From: Escarpia spicata
Taxonomy: Eukaryota; Annelida; Polychaeta; Sabellida; Siboglinidae
Reading direction: 5' to 3'
Length of the DNA stretch: 64,000 bases
Assembly (NCBI GenBank): GCA_963995525.1
Contig: OZ023210.1
Coordinates: forward strand, 23,699,726 to 23,763,725
Shown here: in pieces, positions 1 to 9,140 of the stretch
Layout of the letters: every line of letters begins with the position of its first letter
Position numbering within the stretch: position 1 is the stretch's first letter
Program-made: the position numbers and the translations under genes
Notes under the pieces: model-generated
What the model saw: only the letters and a program-made list of their open reading frames with translations
Database searches by the model: none
Told to the model about the DNA's origin: nothing

Positions 1-36
1 GGAACAACGACCGACAGATGGCGCCTGTCGTTGTAG

Positions 37-233
37 GTGGTCAAGATGATGATTGTTGTTGTCGTGATCTTCGCCGTGTGCTGGTTCCCGCAACACGCCT
101 ACTTCCTTATCAGCAACCAACACACCGAGGTGACCGAGTTCAAGTGTGTGCAGCACATCTACCTAGTCATCTACTGGATGGCGATGAGTAACTCCATGTA
201 CAACCCCATTATCTACTGCTGGATGAACAACAA
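37..233 (+). CDS. Tachykinin/neurokinin-like GPCR, penultimate exon (TM6 to end of TM7)
   Basis: Internal exon of a class A (rhodopsin-like) G-protein-coupled receptor. The frame opens directly after an AG acceptor (35-36) with VVKMMIVVV, the start of TM6 in tachykinin receptors. It then shows CWFP in TM6 (family C-W-x-P), an extracellular loop with a Cys, and TM7 ending in MYNPIIYC, the NPxxY switch motif. The spacing and the MSNSMYNPIIYC stretch resemble neurokinin receptors more than other peptide GPCRs. The exon is 197 nt, ends at 233 before GT (234-235), and splits a Lys codon. The codon is completed by the exon at 1072, giving the NNK-FRMGFK junction at the position where tachykinin receptor genes are known to carry an intron (from memory). 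The product would be a plasma-membrane neuropeptide receptor coupling to Gq. TM1-TM5 lie upstream of the window. GPCR class is certain; the tachykinin subfamily is very likely, though orthology cannot be fixed from two exons. Confidence 0.9.
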
Positions 234-306
234 GTGCGTGGTTATCGCTTCGTCGATGTGCATTTGTTTGCAACGGTGGTTGTTTTGTTGATTGTTGGCA
301 GTGTTT

Positions 307-381
<75 letters not shown>

Positions 382-1071
382 GAGGGAATGTGAATGTGTG
401 TGTGTGCGCGCGTGCGTGTGTGTGTGTGTGTGTATGTTTATATGTCTGTGTGCGTGCTTGCTTATGAACGCGTGCGTGCGTGTGTGTATATGTGTGTGTT
501 GGTGAATGTGTGTGTGTGTGCGCGCGCGCGCGCGCGTCCGTGCGTGTGTGCGTGTGTGCGTTTATGTGTTTGTGTGCGTGCCTGCGTATAAACGCGTGTG
601 TGCGTGCGTGCGAGCCTGTGTGTGTGTGGTTTGTGAGTACGTGCGTGCGTGTGTGGATGTGTATGCGCGTGTATGCGTGTAATGGGGTGGGTGCGTGTGG
701 GCGTTCATGTGTGCGTGTGCGTTTAGTTATATATACGTGTTTTTTTGCGTGCGTTCGTATGAATGCGTGCATGCATGTATGTGCATGTGTGTGAGTGTGC
801 GTGCCTACGGGCGTGTTGCGGGCGTGCTTGCGTGACTTCATCATTAAAACTTACGTATGAGTCGTGTCCTTGTTCATACTCTATTTGTATTATGACAAGA
901 ACGATGTACACGGATGCAAAGTAACCAAGTCGTCCGTACGTGATAGGCGCAGTCAGGAAACGTACAATTATAATCACCACAACGCAGAATAGTTCCACTC
1001 TAAGTAATAAATACGCACACCCCTCGTGTACCGTACGTTTCTTTAACACTCGCTCTGTGTCTGTTGCGCAG
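234..1071 (+). other. Intron of the tachykinin-receptor-like gene
   Basis: The donor is GTGCGT at 234 and the acceptor is TTGCGCAG ending at 1071. The flanking codon phase matches exactly (two bases of Lys before, one after). About two thirds of the intron is TG-rich simple sequence; the remainder (about 836-1071) is unique. No other gene is seen inside it. Confidence 0.85.
305..835. repeat. TG/CA microsatellite with CG-rich segment
   Basis: An almost pure (TG)n tract covers about 311-381 (roughly 35 repeats). It continues as interrupted TG, TGCG and GTGTGCG repeats to about 835 and includes a pure GC alternation near 520-536. Alternating purine-pyrimidine of this length is the classic Z-DNA-prone sequence. 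Open frames over it (Cys/Val-rich on one strand, His/Thr-rich on the other) are artefacts. Confidence 0.95.
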
Positions 1072-1315
1072 GTTCCGGATGGGCTTCAAATACGTGTTCC
1101 GGTGGCTGCCGTGCGTCACGTGGACCAACGACGACTCGATCTCATTGGTTGGCAAGAGCGCCATCATACGGATGAGCATGACGGAGACGACTCGGTGTCC
1201 GAGCGATCATAACGGCTCTTTCCAGGGCCCGTTCATAACGTCATCACCGTCGAGCGGCAACTACAAGAATGTGATCCACTCGTCAGTGCCACGATCTGCG
1301 GAGCATCAGTTGTGA
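1072..1315 (+). CDS. Tachykinin-receptor-like GPCR, last coding exon (helix 8 and cytoplasmic tail)
   Basis: This exon continues the receptor after TM7: FRMGFKYVFRWLPCV is the amphipathic helix 8 with a palmitoylation-type Cys, matching FRLGFKxAFRxxP of tachykinin receptors. A Ser/Thr-rich tail follows, about 81 residues in total, ending at TGA 1313-1315. The tail is short and its last 20 or so residues (from SGNYKN) are encoded by the first unit of a degenerate tandem repeat that runs on to about 1770. The tail Ser/Thr would be targets for receptor kinases and arrestin (family knowledge). The splice frame is consistent with the exon at 37-233. No recognisable polyadenylation signal lies close downstream, so the 3' UTR end is unclear. 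Confidence 0.85.
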
Positions 1316-1770
1316 ACTACAAGATCGAGAGGCAATTACAAGTATATGATCTACTTGTCGGTGCCACAATCCACGAAACATCAGTTGTTAACTCAATGTA
1401 GCCGAGTGGCAACAACAAGTACGAGTGGCAATTACAAGAATATAATCTACTTGTGTCACGATCCACGGAGCATCAACTGTGAACTCAAAGCAATTAAGTG
1501 GCAACTACAAGAATGAGTGGCGATTGGAAGATTTGGTATGATCTACTCGTCCGTGCCATGATCCGCTGAGGATCAATCATGAGGTCCATACAGCAGAGTG
1601 GCAAACACAAGAGCGAGTGTCTGTTACAAAGATATGACCTATTGTCAGTGCCACGATTCACGGAGCATCAGTTGGGAACTCAAGGCAACCGAATGACAAC
1701 TACAAGAACGAGTGACAATAACAAGAATATGATATATTTGTCAGTGCCACGATTCACAAACATCGGTTGT
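1251..1770 (+). repeat. Degenerate minisatellite, unit about 70-100 bp, starting inside the receptor's last exon
   Basis: About six diverged copies of a unit with three recognisable blocks: GAGTGGCAACTACAAGAA, then ATGATCTACTTGTCAGTGCC, then ACGATTCACGGAGCATCAG followed by TTGTGAACT. Copies begin near 1251, 1323, 1400, 1495, 1597 and 1690. The first copy holds the receptor's C-terminal codons and stop. Insertions of a second GAGTGGCAA block lengthen some copies. Confidence 0.75.
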
Positions 1771-1817
1771 GGGATCCACGCAGACAGTGACATGCGGACA
1801 GCAGGGTATACCGGATG

Positions 1818-2337
1818 CAGAGCCGGAATGTAAAGAAGTACTTTTGCTTCGTTACTTTTAGTTAAGTAGAAAAGTTTACTTTTCTTGAGTAACGAAGTAC
1901 ATTTTAGAAGTACTTTTACTTGTAACGAAGTACAACTAAGGTGTACTTTTCTGAAAATAATGAACTATCCATAATTTATGTGTTAACATTTCGGAACTTC
2001 TAAGACGTTTTCGACAAATGATCTCTGCCGGAACCCAGAACTGTTTGGTCTCAGATCTATACATAGATATCAACGGGAACGACAAGTGGTAATATTTTCT
2101 GATTGGCTGATTAATTACCATTACCGGCATGATTACCAGGTGGTGTACAAGTTGGAAAACAAAATGTCAAGCCATTAACTTAGAATAGTACTTATGTGTT
2201 ACTTCAAGTACAATTGTTTACTTTGTACTTGTACTTCAATTACATTTTTACAAACAGTAATTTTTACTTGAGTAGTGTTTTCCGAGTTACTTGTCCTTTT
2301 ACTCAAGTACAAAATAAATGTACTTCTGCCAGTTCTG
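1818..2337. mobile_element. hAT-like non-autonomous DNA transposon (MITE)
   Basis: The ends read CAGAGCCGGAATG on the left and, on the opposite strand, CAGAACTGGCAGAAGTAC on the right. This is the CAGnGnTGG terminal form known from many animal hAT elements whose interior is filled with GTACTTTTACTT-type repeats, as here on both flanks. There is no coding sequence. The 8-mer ACCGGATG lies immediately left (1810-1817). The base-adjacent right flank ATCGGAAT is only a partial match, whereas an exact ACCGGATG occurs at 2367-2374, so the true right end could be either 2337 or 2366. Confidence 0.65.
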
Positions 2338-3639
2338 ATCGGAATGCAAATGACCGTGGAGCAACTACCGGATGCTAAGAAATCGTTTAAGTCATCCACG
2401 TGTATACAAAAATAGCAAGACGATAATAGTATAATCAAGACAAAACGTCGAACATGATAGCTGTTATTGTCTGCGCACGCTCCTGAGAAACATCACAATG
2501 GCTACCACGACATTATTCTGTGAGACGCAAGCGCGCAGGTCACTGACCTACATTAAACGCAATGGATTGCACAGCAAAACTCAACGAGATTACAACGTTC
2601 TTCGGTTATTAAACACATTAACGAACACAACACAGTGTATGTTGCTGTGTAATGATGACAACGCGTTTGGTGAACCGAAACACGCAGCGTGTATGTCAGT
2701 TCAACAGATGGAACACTAAGTAAGGAGTACATCATATATGTCTATAAACGTGCACTCGGTTCGTTGCTATAAACAACACTAGACACAATTACACATACAT
2801 CACTTTCGGAAACAGGGTGAATTAACATGACCGTTTCCTGCGGCGATTCTACCTACCTCTTTGTAACTGTTCTAATTACATCTAAGAAGTTCAGCTCGAT
2901 GAGACGCTTATCACGTGGTTTTGTACAGTATGTTTTTTAAACAAAAAAACGACAAAACCAACAAACAGACCGTCCAATGTGTGTTCTAACCATGGATGGA
3001 ATGTCGGCTCGAGAAACAACACAGGCGACACCTAGCGAATGGTTCTTTTATAACTATTGAGGCCTGATATGTGCGTAAGGAAACGCACAGGAGACAGACA
3101 TTTACGATGGCAGCTTAAGCGCTGTTGAATATCTCATAAAAGATAACACGACATGTTAAACATCTGTCACACGCATGTTGATGTGAATTACACCGTGATT
3201 GGCTCGCAATCTGAAATACTGTGTTTGACTTGACGGACGGGCATCACCATAACAACGCTTCTACAGCTCGGTGAAGGCATTGCGCGGAGATCTGTCTGAT
3301 TTGCATTTCCAAAAGAGAGAATTAGTTTATTTACATGCCTGTGTGTGGTTGACTGTGAAAGTGCGTAAATGGATGCACGTTGTGTCAACGTGTACTTACG
3401 TGCATATGAGTGTTTGTGGGTATATGTCTACGTATCTCCTTACTTGCGACTGAACTCACATCCGTACGCTGTATGCCTATTTCCTATGTTCACGTGTGTA
3501 CAGTTATAGTACTCGCAAGTTGCTGTTTGTAATGCCATTTATTACACGTCGTAAGCGGCAGATATAATGTCACCTGTAAAAAACACAAAGTTGGATTGCG
3601 TTCGGTTGAATTCATATAAATATGTTTGTTGGTGTACCG
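2338..3639. other. Unannotated intergenic/3' flanking sequence
   Basis: There are only short frames on either strand (longest about 73 residues at 2498-2719) with no recognisable domain, codon periodicity or splice context. It could include the receptor's 3' UTR. Confidence 0.5.
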
Positions 3640-4010
3640 TAAGGCGTCTTTATACGATGGCACACGTTGTCATGGACTTGTCTTATGATATAGCATTGGC
3701 GTGGACTGATAAGATCTTATAAGATGGCGCATTGTTGGCATAACTTCATCACAAACTTAACCGCATACGACTGTACAACGGTAGCATAGCCTCATTCATG
3801 AGATGGCTTTCTGATAGCGTAGCCTTATAAGATAAATTACTGCTGGCATAGCCCCATAAGTTGGCACATTGTTGGCATGCCTCACCCGATGCCACACTGT
3901 CATGTAACTTGGATGGCATAGCCTTACAAGATAATATCTTATTGGCCTTAAAATATAACCCATTACTGGCACAGTCTCACAGTATGGCGCAGTGTTAGTA
4001 CGAGGTATAA
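3640..4010 (+). repeat. Degenerate tandem repeat with GGCATAGCC / TTATAAGATGGCGCATTGTTGGC units
   Basis: Repeated, diverged blocks of GGCATAGCC, TTATAAGAT, GGCGCATTG and TTGGCAT recur at roughly 30-45 bp spacing (for example 3717-3745, 3783-3800, 3815-3845, 3847-3880, 3908-3930, 3970-3995). This is an old, decayed minisatellite. Confidence 0.55.
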
Positions 4011-5279
4011 GCAGTGTTCCCGAATTTTCCCTTTTCTGGCCATATACACCATGCTGAGTGGACGAGCAATCTGCATCGTGTCAGTAGTTTATTCTATTTT
4101 GAATGCCATATACTAGAACAGCCGCTAGCCAATAAGAAGCCACAATGAGAACAATGAACTTCGTCATCAATCACAGGGTCGAATTGAGTGTTGCTATTGT
4201 ACAATGATATAAAAGAACTATAAATAAACGTCTTGTGCTTGTGATCGCTGTCTCAGTTCCAATTTCTGCGCATGGCCGAAGTTGCTTTTTTATTCTCATT
4301 TTTCTGTCCTGCGATGAGCCCACGTCTTGTGGTCTGACGCTGCTGATAACGTAGTTATTTGGACGTTATTCGATAAAACTCCCAGCCTGCTGATTACATT
4401 AATACAACCCGCACACGACTGGCTGACGGGGAGTCGCCAGCAGATGGATTATAAGCCGGTATCGTAATTTTAGTGCATCTGACAGCCTATATAACATATT
4501 TCTATCTAAACCATTACGCATCATATCGATACGATGGACAAGAAACGACTTGTAATTACAAGGTTATCATAGATATGTAAACCCAAACTGTTCATAATAT
4601 ATGCAGGCATAAAACCAAATAAGACCTTATTTTGATATGCGTACAGTCACGTGGTACTAAACGTCTTACGGAAACATACACAATGAAATTACAAACAGGT
4701 GAACGAGAGTAAGTCTCGCATATTCAGTAACACCTATACTGTAATACACACATTCAAAACCACTCCTTAAACAAAGAACTATACACCTTCACTGTGATAC
4801 CTTTTTGTGATTGCTAGACCTGCGCAAATTTACACTTAACATTTTTCAATTGCAATATTACTCGTTTTTGCTATCTAAAACTTGAATTTCATTTCATATC
4901 GTGTATTACGTGTTAGGTTTGTTCTCTTGACTGCGACTGTGTTTGGTTTTAGTGGTTAATCTAATAACACTTAGTAATGTATTTTCGATCCTGCAGGCCC
5001 ATATGTAGGCCCATGTGTTGCATATGTTTTAAATCACTGTTGGCATTATTTTCTTGTAACATTTGTGTTTTGCGAAAATATCGTATGAGTAGTATTTGTT
5101 CACATTTTAGATACGATGCTTATCTAGATCTTGTATCGTTATCTCAGTTAATATATTGATAAACTGAATGTTGTTTTATTATTCGTCTTTATATTTGCTG
5201 CACTTTCCTTTACGTTTTTTGTTTCTTTACCTGCACATATGGCCAGTTTATATTTGCTGTTGTACAATGAGAGTTGACA
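4011..5279. other. AT-rich unannotated sequence with one possible poly(A) signal
   Basis: No convincing gene or element is seen. An AATAAA at 4223-4228 followed by GT-rich CTTGTGCTTGTG could be a polyadenylation signal on the plus strand. Whether the receptor transcript extends that far (about 2.9 kb of 3' UTR) is speculation. The short 60-residue frame at 4977-5159 has no recognisable features. Confidence 0.35.
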
Positions 5280-5319
5280 ACGTCTCCGAGAGCTTAGTGC
5301 TAAATTCCAACTAAGCGTC

Positions 5320-5790
5320 GCTGGCACCTACACACAATGTAAAGCTCATCACACCCCAGATCCAAGACATGGCATCAACTAGACCTTGTTCAGGTTCGAC
5401 GATGCAACCCGAACGATGTCACCAAAACTAGATCAAACCACAGTGCAGACTGCGACACGGATCATACCACAGTGCAGACTGCGAAACGGATCATACCACA
5501 GTGCAGACTGCGACACGGATCATAGTCTTGTCATCTCAAATATGAAACTGTCGCCGACGTCCTACCACAGTGGAAAGAAACATAGTCAACCAAGGGTTGA
5601 TATAACCAAAACTTGTATCCAGCAACTGACAACGGATTACAACTCAACCCTCAGAAACCAAATCAATCAACTAGATGAAAACGGGAATGCAAATGACTAT
5701 TGGCTGCTTCTTAAACAAACAATTCACAAATCCGCATTGGACACCTTTGGCATAAGCTCTTGTCGTTCACAGCTAGTCTTGGCACTATGA
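5320..5790 (+). pseudogene. LINE endonuclease domain, C-terminal fragment
   Basis: Remnant of the AP-type endonuclease that nicks target DNA for target-primed reverse transcription. The frame reads through HHTPDPRHGIN and then, after an in-frame TAG, LFRFDDATR. This corresponds to the conserved W-H-x-x-D block near the end of the nuclease. ADCDTDHSLVISNMKL holds the catalytic Asp-His (SDH-like) pair. Between these lies a 29-bp sequence repeated three times (5437-5523), so the same DNA is read in all three frames and the domain is disrupted. The remainder (to 5790) is the linker toward the RT. The catalytic N-terminal half of the nuclease is absent, so it cannot be functional. Confidence 0.75.
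5437..5523 (+). repeat. 29-bp direct repeat, three copies
   Basis: The unit begins ACCACAGTGCAGACTGCGAC and ends ACGGATCAT. Copies lie at 5437, 5466 and 5495 and differ at one base (GCGAAACGG in copy two). The insertion of two extra units (58 bp) is not a multiple of three and shifts the endonuclease frame. Confidence 0.95.
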
Positions 5791-5939
5791 AACCGGTAAT
5801 TGGGGCAACACACAAAACACTGTTGTAATTCAAAAGCAGATCATATGAGACCACAAGTGCTTGCTGTATTCCCGATGTCTTGCTTAACCAATACTACGTT
5901 GGCCTAAGTAAAGATATCGAGACAGCGGCAAACACTTGG

Positions 5940-7690
5940 AACCTACAAATATGTATGCGGACATAAAACAACTATTGGTCACACGGTAAGGAAAACTGCT
6001 CCTCTCAAAATGAAAGATGATTTCACACTAACAAAAAGAGATAACCAAATGAATCGTTGGATTGAGCACTTCTCCGACGTTTATGGCACGGAAACACCGT
6101 ATTATGTGTCTACAATTGCCAAAGACGAACCACAGTTCACAAAGATGGAGGCAGTTGTTGCCAGACTGTCAAATAATAAAGCCTCTGGTCGAGATGCAAT
6201 ACCTGCATAACTGATTAAGGCTGGCAGTCAGGCATTGTTACCATCACTCTACAGTCTTCTCCTTAAGTGCTGGCAGGAACGCTCAATTCCACAAGAAATG
6301 AGGAATTCAAATATAATCACAGTGTACAAAAACACGGGTGACAGAGGCGACTACAATAACTACACAGGAATATCTCTGCTCAGTGGTGTAGGGAAAATAT
6401 TTGCACGTATCATCCTCACACGTCTACAAACTTGGGCAGAACGGGTGTACCCGATTCACAGTGATGTTTCCGCTATGGCAGAGGAACTGTAGATATGATC
6501 TTCTGCGTACGACAACTACAACAGAAGGCAAGGGAGCAACACATGCCATTCCATGTAGCCTATGTGAATCTCACAAAATCGTTTGATTATGTAAACAGAG
6601 AAGCTCTCTTCACGATCCTGAAGAAAGTTGAGTGTCCACCAGTACTCAGACTTATCCAAGCCTTCCACAGCAACTTGCAATGCACAGTTCAGACTGGTGG
6701 ATCTATATCTGCGCCCTTCCCCATCAAAATGGTGTGACGCAGGGATGTGTTCTGGCCACGACGCTTTTTTGAATATTTGTCTCCGCTTTATTCAAAGAAG
6801 CTATGCAAAATGCCAAAATTGCTCATCCTGGAGTGGGTCTGAGGACCAGGCTTGACGCAAACATCTACTCAACGTCACGCTTGAAGGTCAAGACAAGAAC
6901 AACAGCACGTCGTGTGTGCGAGGCCCTCTATGCTGATGATGCTGCATTCTGCTCCCATTCCGAGGAACAGTTACAACTAATCTTGAACAGCTTCGCAAAT
7001 ACTTGCACAACTTTTGGCCTGAAAATCAACGTCAAAAAGACTGTCACCATGAGCCATGGGGATCAAGAAGCCAGAGTCACTGTTAATGGTGAACTCATCG
7101 AAACTGTGGAGAATGTCTCCTACTTAGGTTCTATAATGTATAAAAGCTTTACACTTGACAAAGAATTGAACACAAGACTCGGCAAAGCAGCAACATCCTT
7201 TGGAAGACTCACGAATCGTGTATGGTCCAACAACACTGCACACCAAGTTGAAAATGTACCATGCTTGTGTTGTCAGCATTTTATTTATGGTTCAGAGACA
7301 TGGACAACGTACCGTAAACAAGAATGGAAACTCAACAGTTTTCATCTTCGTTGCCTGCGAACAATCCTTGGCGTAAAAAGGCAAAATAAAAGTATTAATC
7401 TCGAGATCCTGCAGCGCTGCAAGTCAACGCCACTAAGCAACATCCTCAAACACAGACGCCTACGATGGTTTGGACACGTACAACGTATGCCCAATGACCG
7501 CCTTCCGAAGACTATCCTCTGTGGGTTGTTGACTGAGGACAAACGTCCAGTAGGCAGACCCAAATTCAGATTCAAAGACATGGTCAAGAGAGATCCAAAA
7601 GACTACGGCATCGACCCCCTACGCTGGCACACTTTTGCTGAGGACAAAGTCATCTGGCGAGCCTGTCTCACTTGGTGGTTCAGCAAATGA
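5940..7690 (+). pseudogene. LINE reverse transcriptase and C-terminal region, broken
   Basis: Reverse transcriptase of a LINE spread over several frames. The N-terminal part (6010-6492) has NRWIEHFSDVYG, LSNNKASGRDAIPA, an in-frame TAA at 6208, then IITVYKNTGDRGDYNNYTGISLL (RT motifs 1-2). A frameshift near 6465 moves the frame into the arginine-rich motif and LTKSFDYVNREAL (motif A, catalytic Asp). Another shift near 6730 precedes GVTQGCVLA (motif B). The YADD box (motif C) is at 6929-6940, followed by the thumb region, a C-terminal segment with RRLRWFGHVQRM and GRPKFRFKDM, and a stop at 7688-7690. The 295-codon frame at 6803-7690 is the longest intact part. At least one nonsense and two frameshift lesions make this a dead copy. 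Confidence 0.85.
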
Positions 7691-7942
7691 CATCGAAGCA
7701 TACCAGATAAACCAGGAAACCAAGCATGCGAGACGACATGCCAGAAATCCAAGTCAACCTACCTGATGCAGCTACAACAGGCATTGTCTCTCGAGACAGA
7801 AGCTGGCATCAACTCTACTACTCTACTACTACCTTACGAACGATATTCTCTCCACATTTGTATACGCTAAATTTTTACATATTTTCAAAACATAGTCACG
7901 TAATTTGCAGCTGAAATCGTAAAGGGCCTAGTACACATGTAT

Positions 7943-7952
7943 ACGGCAACGA

Positions 7953-7990
<38 letters not shown>
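7943..7990 (+). repeat. Hexanucleotide (GGCAAC)n repeat
   Basis: About eight copies, the second altered to GACAAC, form the subterminal part of the left Harbinger-like end. A short version (three copies, reversed) is next to the right end at 16672-16690. Confidence 0.95.
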
Positions 7991-7991
<1 letters not shown>

Positions 7992-8799
7992 AACTTCGCC
8001 GGCAAACCGCGAGCAGACCCTAGTACACACAGCGCCTTAATCTTCGGCGGCATATGCGAAATGGTCACGTGTGCAGTTTGGGGATGCTATAAAAGTTGGC
8101 TTTGAGTGAAAGAGGACAATAGCAAAGCGCGTATTTTTTGTATTGTTTCAAACTTGAGTTGACGCGGTGCTTAAGCAGAAATTAAGTCAAGGCAGGTGTG
8201 CTTATGCACACTAAATTTATACTGATATCGAAACTTTTGTTGCAATATCAGTCATGTCTAGCTTCGCCCCTACGACCTCCTAAACGTCCAACTTCTTGGA
8301 GTTTTAATGATCGGGATGAGATGGAACTTATAGCAACTCTCGCCGCTAATGCATCATCCGTTACGATTTTACTTTGCATCCGTGTAACTACGTATTGTTG
8401 ACATATTTTGTTATGCTGGAATAACATTATAAAAATTGTGTTCCTTCTGCAAAGAATTTAATGTTGAGCTCGTAATTAAACATGATATTCACTGGATTCC
8501 TAACAAAACAATTCAAATTACATAAGTTTAAATAAAAATACAAAACTTTGAATCTAATTTTATTTTGTGTTTACATCGCTATATTAGAATGTGTGTAATT
8601 TTTCGCCACGCCAAACAACAGCGTTGATTGGTCAACGAGTAAATTTGCTGCGCGGCAATTATTGGAAAATCGTTTTTGTTTCGATTCTCTACGGTTAACC
8701 GCCGAGCAGTTGTACCGTCGAGCGTCTAGCCGCCGCATGTGTATTAGGCTATGGCAATTTTAATTAGAGCGATTTTAATTTTGCCGCTTGCCGTCCCAG
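7991..8799. other. Left internal part of the Harbinger-like element, no identifiable gene
   Basis: This part contains a TATA-like CTATAAAAG at 8087-8095 and a 67-codon frame at 8198-8401 (Trp-Ser-Phe and acidic residues, faintly like a Myb/SANT start but not convincing). A second CCCTAGTACACAC copy of the terminal motif occurs at 8021 and an inverted one at 8739-8752. Otherwise it is AT-rich. Confidence 0.4.
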
Positions 8800-9012
8800 C
8801 GCCAGTATGTGTATAACTATAGATATATGCGCCGCCTGACGGACTGTGTGTCAGGCCCTGGCGCCTCGTGTTGAATCTTCGGCCATGCTTGATTTGCTGT
8901 TTGTTGTCTGCGCGTAGGCCTCGATAAGTATCCTTAATAAATCGTTCTACTCTTAGCATTGGTGGTGTCTAATTGCTCGGAGCTTCAGTGTAACCTATTG
9001 ACCTTAGTGGCG
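8800..9012 (+). repeat. 5' LTR of the Gypsy-like element
   Basis: 213 bp, starting CGCCAGTATG and ending TTAGTGGCG. CGCCA and TGGCG are perfect 5-bp inverted termini in place of the usual TG...CA. It contains a TATA-like GTATAACTATA near its start, a GCGCC...GGCGC dyad around 8830-8863, and AATAAA near 8936 as the poly(A) signal. The boundary is confirmed by the primer-binding site that follows directly. Confidence 0.9.
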
Positions 9013-9025
9013 TGGTGGCAGCGGT
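9013..9025 (+). other. Primer-binding site, probably tRNA-Leu
   Basis: TGGTGGCAGCGGT starts immediately after the LTR and is complementary to a tRNA 3' end ACCGCTGCCACCA. That matches cytosolic tRNA-Leu of animals from memory. It would prime minus-strand DNA synthesis. Confidence 0.65.
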
Positions 9026-9140
9026 CCAAAAGACCCACGCGCAACTAAAAACTTAAAACTTTGGTCACTCGCACTAACAGCTTCGAACCACGATTAGTCA
9101 GCAGAGTTCCCGCTGGGTAACGCCACCAGAAAGCTAAGAG

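Larger units (their letters stand above)
5280..7920 (+). mobile_element. Decayed LINE (non-LTR retrotransposon), 5'-truncated
   Basis: An apurinic-endonuclease C-terminal part, a linker, a reverse transcriptase and a C-terminal region follow one another in the order of a LINE ORF2. The copy lacks its 5' half, carries stops and frameshifts throughout, and ends around 7700-7920 just before the Harbinger-like TIR. The clade is not certain. The long region after RT with a GHVQRM-type motif resembles LINEs annotated as endonuclease-reverse transcriptase in many invertebrates. Confidence 0.85.

Noticed and set aside
242..844. 200-residue His/Thr-rich frame and the Cys/Val-rich frames opposite
   Set aside because: These are translations of the TG microsatellite within the receptor intron.
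2498..2719. 73-residue frame as a small gene
   Set aside because: No recognisable family or supporting signal; within chance length for this base composition.
8744..8959. 71-residue minus-strand frame repeated at 14030-14236
   Set aside because: It is duplicated only because both LTRs contain it; there is no codon signal.
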